A model generated the notes under the pieces. The model saw nothing but the letters and a program-made list of their open reading frames with translations, searched no databases and was not told the DNA's origin. DNA of 64,000 nucleotides from a virus. The stretch covers positions 1-64,000 of IMG/VR virus record IMGVR_UViG_3300037189_026208. One strand, 5' to 3'. This document shows, in pieces, positions 58,229 through 64,000 of the stretch (positions within the stretch are counted from its first letter, which is position 1; every line of letters begins with the position of its first letter). Made by a program: the position numbers and the translations under genes.

Positions 58229-58765
58229 TTAGAGGGCGTCTAGGAAGTCCTTAAATGATCCTTGAGTCTTAGTATCGGTTTGTCCTAGAGCTAAGAAGTT
58301 CTTTTCTTTATGTTTTATCCACCAGTTTACTAGCTTATCTAGCTTCTCGGCAAATGCGTAATGATAACCTTTCTGCCTCCATACTGGATCCTCTGTATTA
58401 TTATCATAATGAACGAAGTAACTTATATATGGATATAAAACATTCGGTACCCAAGAGGCAGCTGCAGCAATATGGGTAGGTCCTGTTTCATCTTCAAGTC
58501 TTCTAGTATCATCAATACAAGTCATATAATATGTCTTTGTATCTGTCCATGTAGCAAGCTCCCTAGTCTTATGTAATATACCATTAGGTTCAGCCTCCTT
58601 CGGTAGTCCTTCTTTAATGTCATATATCTCAAAGTTATGAAAGGGCATTGAATCAACCTCATCCGTTGACCAGACCGATCGTTCAAAGCCTTGCTTTCTA
58701 TCGGGGTTTCTTGATCGAGGTACATTAGCTACTAGAGCCTCTTTGAAGTAATCTTTAAATGACAT
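58229..58765 (-). CDS. Array protein 4 (long, divergent end)
   Basis: A 178-residue array member, the longest single-module one. The leader MSFKDYFKEALVANV has FKE-A. The body has aromatic-rich segments (HIAAAASWVPNVLYPYISYF, WRQKGYHYAFAEKLDKL). The end is diverged: TDTKTQGSFKDFLDAL. The junction to the next gene has lost both the GGAGG site and the overlapping ATG. Confidence 0.65.
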   Translation of the reverse strand: MSFKDYFKEALVANVPRSRNPDRKQGFERSVWSTDEVDSMPFHNFEIYDIKEGLPKEAEPNGILHKTRELATWTDTKTYYMTCIDDTRRLEDETGPTHIAAAASWVPNVLYPYISYFVHYDNNTEDPVWRQKGYHYAFAEKLDKLVNWWIKHKEKNFLALGQTDTKTQGSFKDFLDAL

Positions 58766-59102
58766 CGATTAAACCTCCAAATGATTGTTCAGTATCCTTT
58801 GATAGATTGTTTTTTAATTCCCAAGATATAAGCTGTTTGTATATAGGAAAGTCCGGATAGATATACCCTTCAAAGCCATAATTAGGTAAGCTATACACCA
58901 TTAAGTTTTCATTGTTAAGATCTTCAAATAAGTCCTTACAACGTATGACTAGAACATCAGATACATCGGTATAGTTTCTAATTACCCATCCTCTAGTTAA
59001 TTTTAAATCCTCATCATATTGAGAAGATAAACCATCGAGTATTTTCTGAGGAGCTAATTCTATCTTCTCCTTCTTTGATTCGTAGAATAACTTAAATGAC
59101 AT
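58755..59102 (-). CDS. Array protein 3
   Basis: A 115-residue array member. The leader MSFKLFYESKKEKIEL has FYE-S and its first ten residues are identical to those of the next-upstream member. The variable domain contains LTRGWVIRNYTDVSDVLVIR. The conserved end is ISWELKNNLSKDTEQSFGGL. Overlaps of 11 nt on both sides. Nearly identical leaders with different bodies suggest cassette shuffling. Confidence 0.7.
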   Translation of the reverse strand: MSFKLFYESKKEKIELAPQKILDGLSSQYDEDLKLTRGWVIRNYTDVSDVLVIRCKDLFEDLNNENLMVYSLPNYGFEGYIYPDFPIYKQLISWELKNNLSKDTEQSFGGLIDVI

Positions 59103-59490
59103 CTAGTAGCCCTCCGAAAGTATCTCTTGTCTTATCTGGTAGATGCCTCCTTTGTTCAAAGTCATCTATAGCCTTAACTACTCTCCTACCTTCTTCTCTA
59201 TAGGCTGGTATATCCCGCTCGGTAAAGGCACCACATCTATCCATACCTTCTAAAGTATAAACATCATAACCTTTTACATACGTAATAGATCTTATAGCAA
59301 TATATCTAGCAATATATCTATCAGTTCCTGATTCCTTCTTTATAGTAAGAAGATAGAGAGGGTCATCTTTTCTCCAAGGATACTTCCTACGAAAGACCCC
59401 CTCATACCCCTCAGGCACTGCTTCTACAGTTATATTATCTCTTTGAAGCTTATAAGGCTCTTTAGATTCGTAGAATAACTTAAATGACAT
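59092..59490 (-). CDS. Array protein 2
   Basis: A 132-residue array member. The leader MSFKLFYESKEPYKL has FYE-S. The variable domain is basic (GVFRRKYPWRKDD) with RYIARYIAIRSITYVKGYDV. The conserved end is IDDFEQRRHLPDKTRDTFGG. Overlaps of 11 nt on both sides. Confidence 0.7.
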   Translation of the reverse strand: MSFKLFYESKEPYKLQRDNITVEAVPEGYEGVFRRKYPWRKDDPLYLLTIKKESGTDRYIARYIAIRSITYVKGYDVYTLEGMDRCGAFTERDIPAYREEGRRVVKAIDDFEQRRHLPDKTRDTFGGLLDVI

Positions 59491-59833
59491 CTAATAGACC
59501 TCCAAATGAATCTTTAGTATCGTCTGATAGATTATTTTTAAACTCCCATTTCTTAATAGCTTTAGCAAGAGGTGAGTTTATATCCTCATGACTAATAAGG
59601 TCAATAGTGTTAGGGTCTAATGTGTAAATTGAATATGTCTTCCAGTCAGGAATATATGCTACAATAACCTGTCCTTCATCATAGTCATCGTTCATATAAA
59701 CGATCCATGCCTGTTCAATATCTCCCTTCTCCGTATCAAGATCTCTTGTAAGATCTTTAAGTTCTTTCTTTGTAAATCTTCTAAGAACTTTGTATGAGTC
59801 GTTTGACTCTGTAAAAAATTGTTTAAATGACAT
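59480..59833 (-). CDS. Array protein 1 (first of the array)
   Basis: A 117-residue protein, first in the coupled series. The leader MSFKQFFTESNDSYKV has FTE-S. The type A variable domain starts YKVLRRFTKKELKDLTRDLD and DIEQAWIVYMNDDYDE. The conserved end is IKKWEFKNNLSDDTKDSFGG. Its start is preceded by AAGGAG 8 nt upstream in non-coding DNA, a real SD in a genome that mostly lacks them. Confidence 0.7.
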   Translation of the reverse strand: MSFKQFFTESNDSYKVLRRFTKKELKDLTRDLDTEKGDIEQAWIVYMNDDYDEGQVIVAYIPDWKTYSIYTLDPNTIDLISHEDINSPLAKAIKKWEFKNNLSDDTKDSFGGLLDVI

Positions 59834-59853
59834 CTATCTATCTCCTTGATAGA

Positions 59854-60048
59854 TTATTTAAGAGTCTTTATTTCATTCCCTATCTCTACTATATACTCAC
59901 CTATCTTAGACATGCCGAGCTCCTTGGTTAGGCTCTGCTTCTCCCTTAGTATTCTAACGATAGTCTCTAGCTTACCTAGATAGTCTTCTAATGTAAGCCC
60001 GGATAGATCTTCCTTTAGATAGCCTGATACAATTTCATTAAACTTCAT
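59854..60048 (-). CDS. Small leader-bearing protein upstream of the array
   Basis: A 64-residue protein. The leader MKFNEIVSGYLKEDLSGL has LKE-D. The remainder is a charged helix (YLGKLETIVRILREKQSLTK). It lacks the conserved array end and precedes the array by 20 nt. Unknown function. Confidence 0.6.
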   Translation of the reverse strand: MKFNEIVSGYLKEDLSGLTLEDYLGKLETIVRILREKQSLTKELGMSKIGEYIVEIGNEIKTLK

Positions 60049-60084
60049 AGTCTATTATTTAGTCTATGAACAGGTTTAATAGTA

Positions 60085-60636
60085 TTAGGATTCCCTCTTT
60101 ATAATAGTTAATCCGTTGTTGTTAGTGTAGGTACAAACCTCTTTCCATTCCTTATGATTAGAAAGGAAGAGCTTAATAGCTGGTACCAAACCAATCCTTC
60201 CCTCTACAGTTGATCCATCCTCATTAACCGTTCCGAAAGTAATAGTATCATGGAACAGTATATACTTCTTAACCTTACTATGATGTCTCTCAAGTTCTCC
60301 TAATACCTGATCGTATGTATGCAGAGTATCTATAAAGAGCATATCTACTTCCTCTAGATCATACTCCAAGGTACTAGCTTGATCAAAGCGCATATTAACA
60401 TTCTCTCTCTTACATTCTTCCTTAAAGATATCGATATTGTAATTCGTATTAATATCTACGCATATAAGCTTCTTAGGATTAGCCTTAGCTAGGGCATAAG
60501 AGCTAACTACATTACGTACACCAAACTCAGCTATTGTTTCACACTCCCTAGCGTATGTGTAAAGGGTCTCCAGATGTTCATTAATATCTGAAGGTGTATA
60601 TCTTCTTTCGTTGTACCTTGAATCTATAATACTCAT
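60085..60636 (-). CDS. Class I methyltransferase-like protein
   Basis: A 183-residue protein with a Rossmann-like SAM-binding core: TIAEFGVRNVVSSYALAKA, KKLICVDINTN and EVDMLFIDTLHTYDQVLGEL, plus KKYILFHDTITFG. It resembles the sugar- or antibiotic-modifying methyltransferases that occur with glycosyltransferases. It stands alone upstream of the array. Substrate unknown. Confidence 0.7.
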   Translation of the reverse strand: MSIIDSRYNERRYTPSDINEHLETLYTYARECETIAEFGVRNVVSSYALAKANPKKLICVDINTNYNIDIFKEECKRENVNMRFDQASTLEYDLEEVDMLFIDTLHTYDQVLGELERHHSKVKKYILFHDTITFGTVNEDGSTVEGRIGLVPAIKLFLSNHKEWKEVCTYTNNNGLTIIKRES

Positions 60637-60692
60637 TTAATAGAATTTATACTAGTCTTTTATATAGTGCTAGTATCTATTAAATGTTTATA

Positions 60693-60881
60693 TTACTTTT
60701 CTTTATCTTGCTTTACAGTTACTACTAAGTTAACCGGCTGGCTATTCTCTTTATCAAATACTATACCACCATGGGTATGATTAAGTCCTGCTACAATTGC
60801 TCCTGTTATATCAAAGAATGTATAAGCTATACAGAAGTAAATTAGGAAGTTCTTTAGCGTTAATTCTCTTAGAAAGTTCAT
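60693..60881 (-). CDS. Small single-span membrane protein
   Basis: A 62-residue protein with one N-terminal membrane segment (FLIYFCIAYTFFDITGAIVA) and a charged C-terminus (VVTVKQDKEK). Unknown function. No SD or late box. Confidence 0.5.
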   Translation of the reverse strand: MNFLRELTLKNFLIYFCIAYTFFDITGAIVAGLNHTHGGIVFDKENSQPVNLVVTVKQDKEK

Positions 60882-60934
60882 ATAGAACTATTTAAGGTAT
60901 TTGAAAGGATTTTATTCCGGATTTTGTTCCTTCC

Positions 60935-61066
60935 TCATCGATAGTCAGGCATGGAGCCTCTTCTACCGACCAGCTCGTGCTTAATCAATACATCAGGATC
61001 AAAGCTTACCATAGGTCTTTGGCTCCCCTGAACTAGATAGAGTCTATAAGCATCACCAACGAGCAA
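60935..61066 (-). CDS. Possible 43-residue protein with TTG start
   Basis: Read by eye: TTG at 61066 preceded by GGGAGGT at good spacing, giving MLVGDAYRLYLVQGSQRPMV and ending GSMPDYR. The stretch 61067-61268 upstream of it has no ORF I can support. It contains a short inverted repeat (AGAGCTACC / GGTTGCTCT on the minus strand) that may be an RNA structure. Both the gene and the structure are tentative. Confidence 0.35.
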   Translation of the reverse strand: MLVGDAYRLYLVQGSQRPMVSFDPDVLIKHELVGRRGSMPDYR

Positions 61067-61268
61067 TTCGACTCTACCTCCCTCTAGGATTATACCTACA
61101 ACTAGAGGGTATTAATTTGTTTGACCGGGGTGGTTAATCCATCCTGATGCACCGGTTGATAAAGGCCTTTTAGAGCAACCTAGTCACGCGCACGTACGGT
61201 AGCTCTTTCGATCGAGCCTGCGAACGGTCAAAATGTTTTAAAGGCCTAAGCCATCATAGTCCTCCATA

Positions 61269-61472
61269 TTAATATCGTCCATGTCTCTTATCATAGGTAG
61301 CAAAAGGATCAGAGTCTACAATGGTTACCAGGACCCAGGCCGCTATACAATTCCAAAAGGTATAATGAATATTGGTATGGAATAGATAATTGATTGCCCA
61401 GATACCGAGCCAGATGTCTAGAACTCGATAGATGATATAGTAGATGCCTCGTACTAGTTCGTTCCGTTCCAT
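61269..61472 (-). CDS. Small membrane protein
   Basis: About 67 residues from the ATG at 61472 (MERNELVRGIYYIIYRVLDI). A longer form from 61511 would overlap the basic gene upstream and is less likely. AGGAAG lies 5 nt before this ATG. Two hydrophobic stretches (IWLGIWAINYLF, FWNCIAAWVLVTIV) are likely membrane-associated. Unknown function. Confidence 0.55.
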   Translation of the reverse strand: MERNELVRGIYYIIYRVLDIWLGIWAINYLFHTNIHYTFWNCIAAWVLVTIVDSDPFATYDKRHGRY

Positions 61473-61473
61473 A

Positions 61474-61632
61474 TTACTTCCTCTTCTTACCTGCGTCCGA
61501 TCGTTGGGCACGATAGGCTCCTACCTTAGATCCCTTTGGTACTCCGGCCGATAGTTGAGTACGAAGATACTTGGCCGTATTATAACGAACCAATGATCCA
61601 CCTTTACAGATTTTGTTCTTTGTTGTTGCCAT
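61474..61632 (-). CDS. Small basic protein
   Basis: A 52-residue basic protein read by eye (MATTKNKICKGGSLVRYNTA, ending SDAGKKRK). It is 1 nt from the next gene start and 5 nt from the preceding stop, so it fits a tight operon. Probably nucleic-acid binding by charge; no family recognised. Confidence 0.55.
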   Translation of the reverse strand: MATTKNKICKGGSLVRYNTAKYLRTQLSAGVPKGSKVGAYRAQRSDAGKKRK

Positions 61633-61637
61633 ACAGA

Positions 61638-61835
61638 TTAGATATTATAGGCGTTATCGATAACGGCAAGGTAATAACCATCTAGATCTACCTCCCACCT
61701 ATCTACCTTTGTATTCTTTACTAGGTTATGAACCTTATACCTATCATCATTAGAGTAGATATTGACAATGACCTCCTTGTCTAGCTCCTCCTCTGGTACC
61801 TCTGAGAGCTTATTCTTTAGATCCCTATAGGTCAT
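61638..61835 (-). CDS. Small acidic protein, paralogue of the gene at 63237
   Basis: A 65-residue acidic protein, starting MTYRDLKNKLSEVPEEELDK and ending YYLAVIDNAYNI. It aligns by eye with the protein at 63237-63428 (MTYKQLLNELKKLPKERLED ... FYLVLTSYGI). This type is common among small proteins of T4-like phages. Function unknown. Confidence 0.6.
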   Translation of the reverse strand: MTYRDLKNKLSEVPEEELDKEVIVNIYSNDDRYKVHNLVKNTKVDRWEVDLDGYYLAVIDNAYNI

Positions 61836-62039
61836 TTAATTAGTAAAGTAGGTAGGGTTGGCTCGGAAGGCTGGAGTAGGTTTAGTAAGCTGGGAATGCT
61901 TTACTGAATCCTTTCCGAGATAATAGACACCAATGATGGCGTAGAGGACAATGTTACAGGTAACATAAGTTATACAGAATAGCTTATAGGTATCCCAGAT
62001 AGCTTCCTTGAGACGATTAGAGGTTATAGTAGAGCTCAT
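61836..62039 (-). CDS. Small single-span membrane protein
   Basis: A 67-residue protein with one central span (FCITYVTCNIVLYAIIGVYY) and a polar C-terminus. It directly abuts the next gene. Unknown function; similar in design to the membrane proteins at 60693 and 61269. Confidence 0.5.
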   Translation of the reverse strand: MSSTITSNRLKEAIWDTYKLFCITYVTCNIVLYAIIGVYYLGKDSVKHSQLTKPTPAFRANPTYFTN

Positions 62040-62262
62040 ACTTGTAGTTATTAATGTTGTTGTTGTTTGACATACGCCTCAGCCATCCATCCTGGGTAGT
62101 TGATTGTATGTGGTTTAGAAGAAGAGAAGGCTTCCTCTCTACGGAGTACCCGAAGATATTAAAGAAAGCTTCTAGAGGGTTCTTAATGAATGTCTTGATC
62201 TTATTCTTCATACGAGTATTATGAATGCTTTGGTTGGAACCGGCAACTACTTTATCGATCAA
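62017..62262 (-). CDS. Hypothetical small protein
   Basis: Up to 81 residues. The internal Met at codon 18 (MKNKIKTFIKNPLEAFFNIF) is a likely alternative start and avoids overlap with the upstream gene. The end is Asn/Tyr-rich (NNNNINNYKYELYYNL). It overlaps the next gene by 23 nt. Function unknown. Confidence 0.45.
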   Translation of the reverse strand: MIDKVVAGSNQSIHNTRMKNKIKTFIKNPLEAFFNIFGYSVERKPSLLLNHIQSTTQDGWLRRMSNNNNINNYKYELYYNL

Positions 62263-62380
62263 ACGATTTAAATGATTGGCGGTTATAGTTCTTCTTATTC
62301 TTAAAGGCCTTCTGACCCGGGGCCCAATGCCGCCGGGTCTTAATCTCCTTTAGAGAGATGGTAAATGCTTTCGTCTTCAT
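62252..62380 (-). CDS. Very small basic protein
   Basis: A 42-residue basic protein read by eye: MKTKAFTISLKEIKTRRHWA, then KAFKNKKNYNRQSFKSFDR. The strong positive charge suggests nucleic-acid binding. It overlaps the long form of the next gene by 11 nt, but not the shorter form starting at the internal Met. Confidence 0.5.
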   Translation of the reverse strand: MKTKAFTISLKEIKTRRHWAPGQKAFKNKKNYNRQSFKSFDR

Positions 62381-62421
62381 ACTACTAATAGTAGAAGCTT
62401 ATAGAGGCACCTGCAAGTATC

Positions 62422-62586
62422 TTATAGAGCCTCTACCGCTCTCTTCATACTATCTATCTCCATGACGACGTCGGAGTAGGCTACTACTAGCTCTTGGATC
62501 TGCATATCCTTCTGATAGATTTGATCCTTGAGGACGGCTATGAGCTTCTCCATCTCTTCGATCTTGTTTTGTAGGTCTGTTGTCAT
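62422..62586 (-). CDS. Small coiled-coil protein
   Basis: A 54-residue helical protein read by eye (MTTDLQNKIEEMEKLIAVLK, DMQIQELVVAYSDVVMEI) with clear heptad spacing. Its ATG overlaps the upstream stop by 4 nt (ATGA). A different frame of this stretch is open for 66 codons but is Arg/Pro-rich and unlikely. Confidence 0.6.
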   Translation of the reverse strand: MTTDLQNKIEEMEKLIAVLKDQIYQKDMQIQELVVAYSDVVMEIDSMKRAVEAL

Positions 62587-62873
62587 TTTGTTGTAGGTGG
62601 TTCTTGGCCGGGATTACCATCCGTCCTCCAGGTACTATAGATGCCTTCATTGAGGGCGTCGATATTGGCGTAGTTGTGGATCAGATCGTAGTCATGCTTG
62701 AACTGTAGCGTACCCCAAACCAGAACCAGAGCTACCCAGAGGGCTAGGATCAATGGCCAGATACGAAGGTAGAGCCTATCTACAAACCTTCTTAGACGCC
62801 TCAGTTGTACTTCGATCTCAACTGAGATAGGATACCAATATGTCCATTTGAGCTGTTGGGTCTTGGAGAACAT
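62583..62873 (-). CDS. Small membrane protein
   Basis: A 96-residue protein with one membrane span (LILALWVALVLVWGTLQF) after a basic N-terminal segment (RRLRRFVDRLYLR). AAGGA lies close upstream. It is coupled to the coiled-coil gene by a 4-nt overlap. Function unknown. Confidence 0.6.
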   Translation of the reverse strand: MFSKTQQLKWTYWYPISVEIEVQLRRLRRFVDRLYLRIWPLILALWVALVLVWGTLQFKHDYDLIHNYANIDALNEGIYSTWRTDGNPGQEPPTTK

Positions 62874-62880
62874 AATCCTT

Positions 62881-63030
62881 TTAATTCATCATTGTGTTCT
62901 GGGTAATGCATACCCTATAAAGCTTCTCCATGGCGGCCAGGTACTCCTCATCGACTCCCATGAGCCTGGCCGCCATTTGTCGCATGCTATTCATCTCTTC
63001 TTCAGAGATGGAGTCTAAAGCGTTCTCCAT
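62881..63030 (-). CDS. Small hypothetical protein
   Basis: A 49-residue acidic helical protein read by eye (MENALDSISEEEMNSMRQMA, VDEEYLAAMEKLYR). It sits in a gap of its own between genes 4 nt and 7 nt away. Function unknown. Confidence 0.5.
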   Translation of the reverse strand: MENALDSISEEEMNSMRQMAARLMGVDEEYLAAMEKLYRVCITQNTMMN

Positions 63031-63034
63031 TATC

Positions 63035-63232
63035 TTATTCGGTTACAATCTCGTAGGTAAGGGACTGGATAGCAAACCCATAGGCGTCGGCGATGGCGTC
63101 GGCCAGATCCTCTTCGAGGTTGCAGCTATCAGGGAACTCAAACTCCAGATCGACTGGAAGGTCACAAAGGTCCTCTTCATTATCGACGACCCAATAGATG
63201 TCGGTTACTTTGATCTTGTTCAGTAGTTCCAT
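63035..63232 (-). CDS. Small acidic protein
   Basis: A 65-residue acidic protein (MELLNKIKVTDIYWVVDNEE, then LEEDLADAIADAYGFAI). Alpha/beta by pattern. Of unknown function; the style is common among small phage proteins that may antagonise host factors, but nothing specific is visible. Confidence 0.55.
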   Translation of the reverse strand: MELLNKIKVTDIYWVVDNEEDLCDLPVDLEFEFPDSCNLEEDLADAIADAYGFAIQSLTYEIVTE

Positions 63233-63236
63233 AGTC

Positions 63237-63428
63237 TTAGATTCCGTAGGAGGTTAATACGAGGTAGAAATGATCGGGGTCGAGAACGTCATTGGCGTCA
63301 TCGGTAGATACTTCGGCGTGATTGATTGAGCAGAAGTCATCACGATCAGGATCATAGACGGTGACTGTGTCTTCAAGACGCTCTTTAGGAAGCTTCTTAA
63401 GCTCGTTGAGGAGTTGTTTGTAGGTCAT
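63237..63428 (-). CDS. Small acidic protein, paralogue of the gene at 61638
   Basis: A 63-residue protein starting MTYKQLLNELKKLPKERLED and ending FYLVLTSYGI. It is a paralogue of 61638-61835 by start and end motifs. Function unknown. Confidence 0.6.
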   Translation of the reverse strand: MTYKQLLNELKKLPKERLEDTVTVYDPDRDDFCSINHAEVSTDDANDVLDPDHFYLVLTSYGI

Positions 63429-63433
63429 AAGGG

Positions 63434-63682
63434 TTAGGCGGTTACTTGTTTGTTCTTTAGTTGTTCGATCTCGGCTTTAGAGCTGCTATACCCATCATTG
63501 ATAGCCTCCTGAAGGGTACGTCCGTAGTTGAAGTATCCGCTGCGATCCATCTCCAGGTATGTTTGAATGGATCCGAGGGTGAAGGCGTATCTGTATTCCT
63601 TATTACCTCTGAGTGTCTCAAGCTCCAGAATCAGATCTACGAGCTCCTTGACGGTTCTATCTACTGTGTTCTTATTTTTCAT
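63434..63682 (-). CDS. Small hypothetical protein
   Basis: An 82-residue protein (VKELVDLILELETLRGNKEY, then YGRTLQEAINDGYSSS). Predicted helical. It follows the gene at 63699 by 16 nt. No family recognised. Confidence 0.55.
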   Translation of the reverse strand: MKNKNTVDRTVKELVDLILELETLRGNKEYRYAFTLGSIQTYLEMDRSGYFNYGRTLQEAINDGYSSSKAEIEQLKNKQVTA

Positions 63683-63698
63683 ACGATCAGTATAAGGG

Positions 63699-63899
63699 CT
63701 AGAGGTCGGAACTACAAGCTTCTTCTGCTGGCAACCCTAGAACAATCTCGTTATACTTGCTATGGAATACCTCCTGGATCTGATCTACTAGATTGAACAT
63801 AATATAGGCCTTATCATTAGCCCCGCTACTATATTCATTCTCAAGATCTTTGAGGTAGTCGGAGATGAATGCGATGAATTCTTCGTTCTTATCTTTCAT
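63699..63899 (-). CDS. Small hypothetical protein
   Basis: A 66-residue acidic helical protein (FIAFISDYLKDLENEYSSGA, ending LPAEEACSSDL). It is a member of the tight row of small genes at the right end. Function unknown. Confidence 0.55.
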   Translation of the reverse strand: MKDKNEEFIAFISDYLKDLENEYSSGANDKAYIMFNLVDQIQEVFHSKYNEIVLGLPAEEACSSDL

Positions 63900-63930
63900 A
63901 TAATGATTATGATCGGGTTGGAAGGAAACC

Positions 63931-64000
63931 TCAAGCCAAGAATTTGCCGAATGTCTCCATGCTCAGGTAGTATCGCCTCTGAACGGCCTCAGGCACCCTC
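63931..64000 (-). CDS. C-terminal fragment of a gene entering from the right edge
   Basis: An open frame from the right edge to a TGA at 63931, reading RVPEAVQRRYYLSMETFGKF then LA. It is probably the 3' end of a gene that starts beyond the window. Too short to identify. Confidence 0.4.
   Translation of the reverse strand, partial: RVPEAVQRRYYLSMETFGKFLA

Noticed and set aside
62450-62650. A 66-codon minus-strand frame rich in Arg, Pro and Gln
   Set aside because: The overlapping frame at 62422-62586 encodes a regular coiled coil with an ATGA coupling to its neighbour, so the long frame is a shadow.
1-64000. Integrase, attachment sites, insertion sequences or a CRISPR array
   Set aside because: I found no integrase or transposase motif and no repeat-spacer pattern; the core is that of a strictly lytic T4-type phage.

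Overview
The window is an internal piece of the genome of a T4-type contractile-tailed phage (myovirus). The evidence is a near-complete T4-style core: tail sheath (gp18), tail tube (gp19), large terminase (gp17), sliding clamp (gp45), ssDNA-binding protein (gp32), helicase (gp41), primase (gp61), B-family polymerase (gp43), UvsX/UvsY/UvsW, gp46/gp47 and the late sigma factor gp55. TATAAATA-like boxes of the T4 late-promoter type lie about 4-22 nt upstream of several genes. The DNA is AT-rich. Most starts have A/T-rich leaders without a Shine-Dalgarno (SD) sequence, as in Bacteroidota and some marine phages. A phage-encoded bS21 and a histone-H1-like protein also fit such hosts, but the host cannot be fixed from sequence alone. 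Layout: 1-9.8 kb (minus strand) holds tail and packaging genes. 9.8-23 kb (minus) holds replication and recombination genes interleaved with 7-deazaguanine genes (folE2; then the overlapping dpdA - formyltransferase - P-loop NTPase - queF block). 23-33.1 kb (minus) holds gp46, gp47, gp55, uvsW and uvsY, with four glycosyltransferase-type genes and a methyltransferase wedged between gp46 and gp47 and a fifth glycosyltransferase beside gp46. 33.1-42.2 kb (plus) is accessory: basic and zinc-finger proteins, two nucleotidyltransferases, queD, queE and a second P-loop NTPase. 42.2-50.6 kb mixes primase, a PD-(D/E)XK-type nuclease, a Bcs1-like AAA+ ATPase, an IMPDH/GMP reductase and thyX. 50.6-51.8 kb is a minus-strand cluster of seven tRNAs with two tiny ORFs, then rpsU (bS21). 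52-55 kb holds small proteins whose N-termini resemble T4 capsid-targeting sequences. 55-60 kb is a tandem array of eleven related small genes. 60-64 kb (minus) is a run of very small genes, visibly richer in G+C. How the genes work together: FolE2, QueD, QueE and QueF cover the route from GTP to a 7-aminomethyl-7-deazaguanine base except the QueC step, which is not in the window. DpdA would insert a deazaguanine into phage DNA, and the coupled formyltransferase suggests further decoration, which would protect the genome from restriction. The most unusual region is the 55.0-60.0 kb array. Its members share a C-terminal tag ending FGGLLDV(L/I). In eight of ten boundaries the DNA coding for that tag also supplies a GGAGG-type ribosome site and an exact 11-nt stop/start overlap with the next gene. 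That next gene usually begins with a short capsid-targeting-like peptide ending in E followed by S, A or E. I read it as a modular cassette of candidate capsid-packaged, co-injected proteins. The packaging and injection part is inference.
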